Notes under the pieces: model-generated
Told to the model about the DNA's origin: nothing
Databases searched by the model: none
The model's input: only the letters and a program-made list of their open reading frames with translations
In this document: positions 1 to 5,122 of the stretch, piece after piece
Position numbering within the stretch: the first letter of the stretch is position 1
Layout: each line of letters starts with the position of its first letter
Source: Propionibacteriaceae bacterium
Lineage (GTDB): Bacteria > Actinomycetota > Actinomycetes > Propionibacteriales > Propionibacteriaceae
Direction of reading: 5' to 3'
Assembly: GCA_031262845.1 (NCBI GenBank)
Contig: JAISGZ010000081.1
Span: forward strand, 1 to 14,990
DNA: 14,990 bases
Made by a program: the position numbers and the translations under genes

Positions 1-609
1 CCCACCTTGCAGCTGAACCCAATCAGTTTGACGTTGCCAGCAGCTGGTGGCCAATCGGTGGCGGTCGTAGTCACGAACGAGAACGACTGGACAGTTACCG
101 GTGTCCCTGATTGGCTGACGGTGGAACGGTCGACCGGTCAGATTTCGGTCGTGGCGCCTCGTAATGGCACTGGCCGTGAGCGGACTGCTGATTTGACGGT
201 TACGGCCGGCGGAGGTCTGTCGATTGTGACGACAACTTTGCACGTGACTCAACCAACGCTGCCGGTGATTGACCGGCGGCCGGTGGGATTGTCGACGAGT
301 AGTTGGACAGTGGTCGATAACAAGTCGGCGTCGACTCAGGTGACAGTGACTGCGGGAGCTTCAGGCTGGCGCCTGATGTCAGCTCCGCCGTCATGGTTGT
401 CCGTGTCCCAAGCCAGCGGCCAGGGCGGTGAAGCGATCCAGCTGCAGGTCGAGAAGAACAAAGGCACAATGCGTGTCGCCGTATTGCAATTCGAGCCGAT
501 CGGATCACACGGTCCCGTCACTGAACTGACCATCACCCAGGAAGGCAAAGTGTCAATCTTCACGCTGATCTCTCAGTTGTTGAGAAATATCATGACGATC
601 TTTATCTAA
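1..609 (+). CDS. BACON-like repeat protein, 3' part (5' end outside window)
   Basis: The frame is open from base 1 (Pro-Thr-Leu...) to a TAA at 607-609 with no convincing start, so this is the C-terminal ~202 residues of a longer protein; the TTG at base 7 is not a credible start. Two consecutive ~90-residue units share a BACON-like pattern. Each has a strand with alternating Val/Thr, then W-[TR]-[VL] ... P-x-W-L-[TS]-V, a Gly-rich turn (STGQ, ASGQGG), a basic stretch with R-x-A-x-L, and a closing T-[LI]-x-[VI]-T-Q. The second unit ends at ITQEG, followed by a ~19-residue hydrophobic tail ending NIMTIFI that might interact with membrane. BACON domains are beta-sandwiches, best known from Bacteroidota secreted and carbohydrate-active proteins, thought to bind glycans or mucin. 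An exported or cell-surface role is inferred; the N-terminus that would show a signal peptide or catalytic domain is missing. Confidence 0.7.
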   Translation, partial: PTLQLNPISLTLPAAGGQSVAVVVTNENDWTVTGVPDWLTVERSTGQISVVAPRNGTGRERTADLTVTAGGGLSIVTTTLHVTQPTLPVIDRRPVGLSTSSWTVVDNKSASTQVTVTAGASGWRLMSAPPSWLSVSQASGQGGEAIQLQVEKNKGTMRVAVLQFEPIGSHGPVTELTITQEGKVSIFTLISQLLRNIMTIFI

Positions 610-610
610 G

Positions 611-663
611 GTCTCACAGTTAAGTTCGTCCCAGGGAGTTCAGTAACTGAAACGAACTGAGAC
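611..663 (+). repeat. Nested imperfect inverted repeat downstream of the BACON gene
   Basis: Immediately after the stop codon, GTCTC (611-615) pairs with GAGAC (659-663) and AGTTCGT (623-629) pairs with ACGAACT (652-658), leaving a one-sided 7-nt bulge (616-622). Inside it a smaller hairpin TTCAG-TAA-CTGAA can form. There is no U-tract after it. It precedes the stronger terminator hairpin at 678-710 and may stabilise the 3' end of the mRNA. Function is inferred. Confidence 0.5.
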
Positions 664-677
664 GGGGAAATTCACTA

Positions 678-715
678 GGTGGGGTTGGTCACAGGTTGGC
701 CAACCCCACCGTTTT
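678..715 (+). terminator. Intrinsic terminator of the BACON gene
   Basis: A perfect 11-bp stem, GGTGGGGTTGG (678-688) with CCAACCCCACC (700-710), encloses an 11-nt loop. It is followed by GTTTT on the plus strand. It lies 69 bp after the TAA of the upstream gene and is the most terminator-like hairpin in the window. The T-run is short (four), as is common in GC-rich actinobacteria. Confidence 0.75.
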
Positions 716-1112
716 GCGCTGGCAGTTTTGACGCCACTGGGGAAAGAGATTGGGGCACTAGAAGCTGGACCGAATACTGCCTTGTGGGAGCGATAAATGC
801 GGGCCTAGCCGTGCAAATTAACAGCTTCTAGCCGTGCAGTTACACACTTACTAGACCGCAAGATCCGCACTTTTGGGCATCAGAAGTGCGCTGAATGACT
901 GTCGGTGAGCTGGTTGAAGCGGGGGAAGTCCGCCATTGGATCTGACCAATTGGTCAAACGAACTGGGTTCCATAGGCGGTTCGTCGGGCGCTTCCTGACC
1001 CGCGTTCCAGAGATTGAAGGACCATTGTTCCTGTGTTCGGCAAAGCCTTGTTGGGCGGGAGGAATCAGTTGGGCCTGGGACTACATCGATTAACAACTTC
1101 GGATTGAAGTCG
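716..1112. other. Gene-free interval between convergent BACON gene and rsfS
   Basis: No reading frame here looks like a protein. The 62-codon plus-strand and 93-codon minus-strand frames overlap each other and resemble no family I know; the minus-strand one also runs into rsfS. Visible content: an 11-bp direct repeat CTAGCCGTGCA at 805-815 and 828-838 (23 bp apart, about two helical turns), and a 7-bp inverted repeat CGCACTT/AAGTGCG at 866-872 and 884-890. CTAG tetramers occur at 675, 758, 805, 828 and 851. It lies between convergent genes, so no promoter is required. It could be decayed mobile DNA, but no terminal repeats or transposase fragments could be identified. Confidence 0.5.
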
Positions 1113-1550
1113 CTAAGCCAAGTCGAGGTCAATCGTCGGGCAGTCGTGCCACAGACGGTCGAGGGCGAATAGCGTCCGGGCTTCGGCTAACTGGACGTGG
1201 ACGACGATGTCGAAGAAATCGAGCAGGACCCAGCGAGTATCGCTGTCGCCCTCGCGGCGGATTGGTTTGACGCCCTCGGCCAGGAGGCGTTCTTCGATGG
1301 CGTCGACAATGGCGCTGACTTGGCGGTCGTTGGCGCCGGAAACGAGGAGGAAAACGTCGGTCAGGCCGAGCCGTTGGCTGACATCGAGAGCGACGATGTC
1401 AGTGCCGAGCTTGTCGGCGGCGGCTTGAGCAGCTAAGCGAGTCAGTTCGATTGAACGGGCGGACGCTCCCGGTTCCGTCGGGGGTTGGTCGGCGGTAGGC
1501 GTCACAAGCAAGTCAGAGTTCGGTTCGGCTAACTTGGGGCCGACGGTCAT
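1113..1550 (-). CDS. rsfS: Ribosomal silencing factor RsfS (Iojap/DUF143 family)
   Basis: 145 residues, slightly longer than the typical 105-130 because of a ~30-residue Pro/Thr-rich N-terminal extension. The conserved domain spans about residues 32-140. It shows the family pattern: AAQAAADKLGTDIVALDVS near the start, then LTDVFLLVSGANDRQVSAIVDAIEE, a GVKP-x-RREG segment, and RWVLLDF-x-DIVVHV with the terminal family-like LxRLW. RsfS binds ribosomal protein L14 and blocks joining of 30S and 50S subunits, lowering translation in stationary phase or starvation; it is cytoplasmic. The ATG is well placed: AGGAGG (complement at 1556-1561) lies 5 nt upstream. It is the last gene of the minus-strand block, 145 bp after nadD, as in most bacteria where nadD and rsfS adjoin. 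A small GGACA/TGTCC hairpin with a GTGA loop (1609-1622) lies in the gap. Confidence 0.95.
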   Translation of the reverse strand: MTVGPKLAEPNSDLLVTPTADQPPTEPGASARSIELTRLAAQAAADKLGTDIVALDVSQRLGLTDVFLLVSGANDRQVSAIVDAIEERLLAEGVKPIRREGDSDTRWVLLDFFDIVVHVQLAEARTLFALDRLWHDCPTIDLDLA

Positions 1551-1695
1551 ATATTCCTCCTGGTTTTTGGGGTTAAAGTTTTACGGATTTCTGGCTTGTG
1601 GGTAGTCGGGACATCACTGTCCAGGACCGATCGAAGTGTAGTCAAGGAACAAAGTGGCGGTAACTGGATGATGGCCACTGGTCGGTCGCAAGTCG

Positions 1696-2418
1696 TCATC
1701 GGTTCGCCTGAGACTTAGACGTAACAGTTTCTGATGAAGCCTCCACTCCGGCACCGTCCCGGTACAACCCACGTTTGGCAATGTATTGGACGATGCCGTC
1801 GGGTACTAGGTACCAGATCGGAAGCCGGTGGCCAACTCGGCGGCGGCAGTCGGTCGAGGAAATCGCCAAAGCCGGCACCTCTAACAGGGTGACTTTGTCT
1901 TGGGGGAGGTGTTCGACTGTGTCTCGCCGGAATTCGGCGCCGGGGCGGCTGACGCCGACGAAGTGGGCCAGGTCGAACAGCCGATCGGCGCCCCGCCAGG
2001 TCAGAATCTTCGACAGTGCGTCGGCGCCGGTGATGAAGAACAACTCGGCGTCAGGTCCGCGCAAGGTCCGCAGATCCGTCAGCGTATCGACGGTGTAGGT
2101 GTCGCCACCACGGTCGATGTCGACCCGGCTGACCGAAAAACGTGGATTCGAGGCGGTCGCGATGACCGTCATGAGGTAGCGATCCTCGGGCGGCGACACT
2201 TGCTTGTGGGCTTTCTGCCACGGCGTCCCGGTCGGCACGAAGATGACCTCGTGAAGCTGGAACCGGGCGGCGACTTCAGACGCCGCCACCAAGTGACCGT
2301 GATGGATCGGATCGAAGGTGCCGCCCATGACGCCGATCCGCAAACGTCGGACCGTCGGATCGTGGAGCAGCCCCGTCTCGGGGACACCGACATCGGGTGA
2401 TGACACCGAACTTGTCAC
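1696..2418 (-). CDS. nadD: Nicotinate-nucleotide adenylyltransferase NadD
   Basis: 240 residues, GTG start. It transfers AMP from ATP to nicotinate mononucleotide, giving deamido-NAD, the central step of NAD synthesis; cytosolic. The nucleotidyltransferase signature GGTFDPIHHGH (residues 32-42) carries the HxGH catalytic/ATP motif, and the C-terminal ISSTDCR near residue 190 is the second conserved motif. Other family segments include FVPTGTPWQK and FITGADAL. About 25 variable residues precede the core and ~25 follow it. GTG at 2418 was chosen because the ATG two bases upstream runs straight into TGA and internal starts would cut the Rossmann fold. No Shine-Dalgarno is visible, but TAGGCT lies 6 nt upstream, suggesting a leaderless transcript (inference). 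In related genomes proBA often separates it from obgE; here only 226 bp do. Confidence 0.96.
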   Translation of the reverse strand: MTSSVSSPDVGVPETGLLHDPTVRRLRIGVMGGTFDPIHHGHLVAASEVAARFQLHEVIFVPTGTPWQKAHKQVSPPEDRYLMTVIATASNPRFSVSRVDIDRGGDTYTVDTLTDLRTLRGPDAELFFITGADALSKILTWRGADRLFDLAHFVGVSRPGAEFRRDTVEHLPQDKVTLLEVPALAISSTDCRRRVGHRLPIWYLVPDGIVQYIAKRGLYRDGAGVEASSETVTSKSQANR

Positions 2419-2424
2419 ATTGTC

Positions 2425-2430
2425 AGCCTA
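2425..2430 (-). promoter_or_regulatory. Candidate -10 element for a leaderless nadD transcript
   Basis: TAGGCT on the minus strand fits the actinobacterial TANNNT -10 pattern and ends 6 nt before the nadD GTG. That spacing would place transcription start at or very near the start codon. No good -35 is present 16-18 bp further upstream, which is not unusual for actinobacteria. There is no ribosome binding site at this gene, consistent with leaderless translation. Confidence 0.4.
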
Positions 2431-2497
2431 ATGCGACCGGCCGCAATTCTCGGACCTGACCAAGCGCACGGCCGCGTGTGAAATGACGTATCCGCAG

Positions 2498-2519
2498 CAG
2501 CTGGTGAAATCACCAACTG
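2498..2519. promoter_or_regulatory. 22-bp operator-like interrupted palindrome upstream of nadD
   Basis: Half-site CAGcTGGTGA (2498-2507), a 2-bp centre AA, and half-site TCACCAaCTG (2510-2519 as read 5'->3') form a dyad with 9 of 10 positions paired per arm. It lies 80 bp upstream of the nadD start codon, in the gap between obgE and nadD, where a repressor or activator of nadD could bind. As RNA it could also form a hairpin with a tiny loop, but the two-base centre suits a protein-binding dyad better. The regulator is unknown. Confidence 0.45.
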
Positions 2520-2644
2520 GGTTGTCGTCCTCGATGGTCTGCCATCGGCTTCTCTTCCGCCTAGCTGTCCATCCCACCGGCCACCACGAAAAACACGCCA
2601 CTGAAAACGTGACAGGGCACGCATTCCGTAGGCGAACCGGCTGG

Positions 2645-4357
2645 TCATCCCGCAACCACCGGATCGGTTTCGGTCACCTCATCGGCGTCCGAACTACCAT
2701 CAGTGTTTTCCACAGCCCGCTCTTGTTTGGACAGACGATCACCGTCATGCCAATCGTCGGCAGCGATGACCGGATCACCAGATAAATCAACGTCGGATGG
2801 GTCGCCGGTTGACTGGTCCGGTTCGATGGCCGAAGCGTCAGAATCGTCGTCGGCAAAATCATCGGGGGAGTAACCCGTCAGAGCCATATCGACACTCTGC
2901 TGAGCGTGATACTCGGCGTCACGCAATCGCCGCCGCCGGACCGCCGGCCGCAACTCCTGGAGCCGGTTGTCGTCGCCCCGGCGGCTGAGAATCTCGGCGC
3001 CGATATCGACCTGGGGGGCAAAATCGAAGACCACGGCGTCGGCCCCACCAATCGCCACCGCGTCACCGGCCACGGCGCCCAGTTCCAGCAACTGATCTTC
3101 GACACCGAGCCGGTTGAGCCGGTCAGCCAAATAACCCACGGCCTCGCCATTGCTGAAATCGGTCTGCTGAATCCAGCGCTCCGGCTTGACACCCCGCACC
3201 CGCCACAACGGCTGCCCGGCCTCATCTGTTTCAGCCACAATCGTGAACTCGGGACCGGCCGTCGCCGGTGGCTTGATGATGACACGGCGCGTAACCGGTG
3301 CTGGAGCCTCCAACCGGCGCTGAGCCACCAAAGCCGCCAGTGCAAAGGTCAGAGCCTTCAAACCCTCACCAGTCTTGGTCGAGACCGCGAAAACCCGCGG
3401 CTTGTCCGACCGGTGTTCCCGGTCGAGTTCGTCGTCGAGCGCCGCCGTCACGTCGGCCGCCACCATCTCGGCGATGACCTGACCGTCGGGCACATCGACC
3501 TTGTTCAGAGCCACCAGCCGGGGCCGGTCCTCTAAACCACCATGGGCTGCCAGTTCCGCCTCGATCACCCGCAAATCGGCCAGCGGGTCCCGCCCCGGTT
3601 CCCAGGTCGCGCAATCGACCACGTGAACAATGGCCTGACAACGTTCAATGTGGCGGAGAAAATCGTGGCCGAGACCGCGGCCCTCAGCCGCACCCTCAAT
3701 CAGCCCCGGCACGTCAGCCACCGTGAATGTGACATCACCAGCCCGAACGACGCCCAAGTTCGGCACCAAGGTCGTGAACGGATAATCGGCGATTTCCGGC
3801 CGAGCCCGGGAAATGGCGGCGATCAGTGACGATTTACCGGCCGAGGGGAAACCGACCAGGCCAACATCGGCGATGACTTTGAGTTCGAGTTGAATATCCC
3901 GGTCTTCGCCGTCCTCGCCCAAGAGCGCGAACCCGGGGGCCTTGCGAGCCGCTGAAGCCAGGGCGGCGTTGCCTAAACCACCGTGGCCCCCGTGGGCCAC
4001 GACAACTTCGGCCCCGGCACCGATCAGATCGGCCAGGACTTCACCGCTGGCCGTATCGGTCACGACCGTACCGTCGGGCACCGTCAAGACGATGTCGGCC
4101 CCGTTGGCCCCGTCGGCACAACTGCCTTTACCGGGTTGGCCGTTGTCGGCCCGGCGCTGGGAATGGTGGTGGTAATCGACCAGGGTGGTGACTTGGGGAT
4201 CGACCCGGATGATGACGGAGCCACCGTGGCCGCCGTTACCACCGTCGGGGCCGCCCAGTGGTTTGAATTTTTCGCGGTGAACCGAGGCACAACCGTGGCC
4301 ACCTCGCCCGCCGGCGACGTGCAAAGTCACACGGTCGACAAAAGACGGAATCGCCAT
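2645..4357 (-). CDS. obgE: Obg-family GTPase ObgE/CgtA
   Basis: 570 residues, ATG start. Essential ribosome-associated GTPase acting in 50S maturation and stress signalling. Three domains are visible. The Gly-rich Obg fold covers residues ~1-160 (GGRGGHGCASVHREK, GGPDGGNGGHGGSV). The GTPase domain has P-loop GFPSAGKSSL near residue 169, a switch I region DYPFTTLVPNLGVV, G3 DVPGLIEGA near 215 and G4 NKVD near 285. The C-terminal OCT domain lies around 355-430 (WIQQTDFSNGEAVGYLADRLNRLGVEDQLLELGA). After it comes a ~110-residue tail: first basic (RPAVRRRRLRDAEY), then strongly acidic and probably disordered (DDFADDDSD...). Actinobacterial Obg proteins are usually shorter, ~450-520 residues, so the tail is on the long side. 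The Shine-Dalgarno is weak; with only 56 bp separating it from rpmA it is probably cotranscribed with rplU-rpmA. Confidence 0.97.
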   Translation of the reverse strand: MAIPSFVDRVTLHVAGGRGGHGCASVHREKFKPLGGPDGGNGGHGGSVIIRVDPQVTTLVDYHHHSQRRADNGQPGKGSCADGANGADIVLTVPDGTVVTDTASGEVLADLIGAGAEVVVAHGGHGGLGNAALASAARKAPGFALLGEDGEDRDIQLELKVIADVGLVGFPSAGKSSLIAAISRARPEIADYPFTTLVPNLGVVRAGDVTFTVADVPGLIEGAAEGRGLGHDFLRHIERCQAIVHVVDCATWEPGRDPLADLRVIEAELAAHGGLEDRPRLVALNKVDVPDGQVIAEMVAADVTAALDDELDREHRSDKPRVFAVSTKTGEGLKALTFALAALVAQRRLEAPAPVTRRVIIKPPATAGPEFTIVAETDEAGQPLWRVRGVKPERWIQQTDFSNGEAVGYLADRLNRLGVEDQLLELGAVAGDAVAIGGADAVVFDFAPQVDIGAEILSRRGDDNRLQELRPAVRRRRLRDAEYHAQQSVDMALTGYSPDDFADDDSDASAIEPDQSTGDPSDVDLSGDPVIAADDWHDGDRLSKQERAVENTDGSSDADEVTETDPVVAG

Positions 4358-4381
4358 CGGGTTAACTCAGTATCACGAGCC

Positions 4382-4403
4382 GTCTCAACCCGGAGGTTGA
4401 GAC
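4382..4403 (-). repeat. Perfect 9-bp stem-loop between rpmA and obgE
   Basis: GTCTCAACC (4382-4390) and GGTTGAGAC (4395-4403) are perfect reverse complements around a 4-nt loop; on the transcribed minus strand the loop reads UCCG. There is no U-run after it, so it is more likely a partial attenuator or mRNA processing/stabilising element that sets obgE level relative to the two ribosomal protein genes than a full terminator. Function is inferred. Confidence 0.6.
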
Positions 4404-4413
4404 ACCAGCCAAA

Positions 4414-4662
4414 TCAGCTGGCGACGTTGATGACGCGCCGGCCGCGCTTGGTCGAGAACTCGACCTGGCCGGAGGTCAGCGCGAACAGCGTGTCGTCGCC
4501 ACCGCGACCGACACCCTGACCGGGGTGGAAGTGAGTCCCACGCTGGCGGACGATGATGTCGCCGGGGCCGACGACCTCGCCACCGAAGCGTTTGACACCG
4601 AGCCGTTGCGAATTCGAGTCACGGCCGTTTTTCGAGCTAGAAGCGCCTTTTTTATGTGCCAT
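4414..4662 (-). CDS. rpmA: 50S ribosomal protein L27 (bL27)
   Basis: 82 residues, the usual length. The N-terminus MAHKKGASSSKNGRDSNSQ and core RLGVKRFGGEVV-x-GDIIVRQRGT and GVGRGGDDTLFAL are diagnostic of bL27, whose N-terminal arm reaches toward the peptidyl transferase centre. The start follows Met-Ala directly, without the cleaved extension known from Bacillota. GAGG lies a few bases before the ATG. The gene begins 7 nt after the rplU stop, so the two are translationally and transcriptionally linked. Confidence 0.98.
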   Translation of the reverse strand: MAHKKGASSSKNGRDSNSQRLGVKRFGGEVVGPGDIIVRQRGTHFHPGQGVGRGGDDTLFALTSGQVEFSTKRGRRVINVAS

Positions 4663-4669
4663 CTCAGCC

Positions 4670-4975
4670 TCACTTGATTCCGGTGATTTTGACTTGGGTG
4701 TAGCGCTGACGATGGCCTTGGCGCTTCTTGTAACCCGTCTTGTTCTTGAACTTGATAATCCGAATCTTCGGACCCTTGGTCTCAGCCAAAACCTCGGCGG
4801 TCACCGTCACGGCGTCCAACTTGGCCGTATCCGTCGTCACAGTTTCCCCATCGACCAACAGAATCGGCTTCAGTGTCAACGTGTCACCGGCTGCGACCTC
4901 GACTTTGTCGATCTGGACGACGTCACCCTCGGCCACCTTGTGTTGCCGACCGCCGCAACGCACTACTGCGTACAC
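4670..4975 (-). CDS. rplU: 50S ribosomal protein L21 (bL21)
   Basis: 101 residues, the standard length. It begins with YAVVRCGGRQHKVAEGD and ends with the conserved FKNKTGYKKRQGHRQRYTQVKI, typical of bL21, which binds 23S rRNA with L20. The start is GTG (encoded Val, read as Met); GGAG and AGTAGG lie upstream within ~15 nt. It has its own promoter and structured leader in the 147-bp gap after rne, so rplU-rpmA(-obgE) can be expressed independently of rne. The rplU-rpmA-obgE order is almost universal. Confidence 0.98.
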   Translation of the reverse strand: MYAVVRCGGRQHKVAEGDVVQIDKVEVAAGDTLTLKPILLVDGETVTTDTAKLDAVTVTAEVLAETKGPKIRIIKFKNKTGYKKRQGHRQRYTQVKITGIK

Positions 4976-5005
4976 GCTGACCTACTCTCCATCGTTGTCT
5001 CATAT

Positions 5006-5033
5006 CTGGTCCCGACAACAGGCAGGGACCCAG
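5006..5033 (-). promoter_or_regulatory. Stem-loop in the rplU leader
   Basis: CTGGTCCC (5006-5013) pairs with GGGACCCAG (5025-5033), an 8-bp stem with one bulged base around an 11-nt loop. It ends 30 nt before the rplU GTG on the minus strand, inside the predicted ~100-nt 5' UTR. Ribosomal-protein operons often carry autoregulatory leaders, and L21 leaders are described in Bacillota. Whether this stem binds L21 or anything else is unknown. Confidence 0.45.
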
Positions 5034-5082
5034 AGGGTTGGTGGGCGCTCAGCACGACAACCGCGTGCGGCACCAGCCGGTC

Positions 5083-5111
5083 ATCTTACGTCATGCTCCG
5101 ACCAGCGGCAA
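5083..5111 (-). promoter_or_regulatory. SigA-type promoter for rplU-rpmA-obgE
   Basis: On the minus strand, TTGCCG (-35, complement 5106-5111), a 17-bp spacer, and TAAGAT (-10, complement 5083-5088) match the vegetative consensus with ideal spacing. Transcription would start near 5076, giving a leader of about 100 nt before rplU. The element sits just past the rne stop codon, as expected for an internal operon promoter. Confidence 0.6.
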
Positions 5112-5122
5112 AACGAGCGTCC

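Noticed and set aside
851..1132. 93-codon minus-strand frame in the gap next to rsfS
   Set aside because: It overlaps the end of rsfS and a 62-codon plus-strand frame, has no ribosome site and resembles no family; probably chance.
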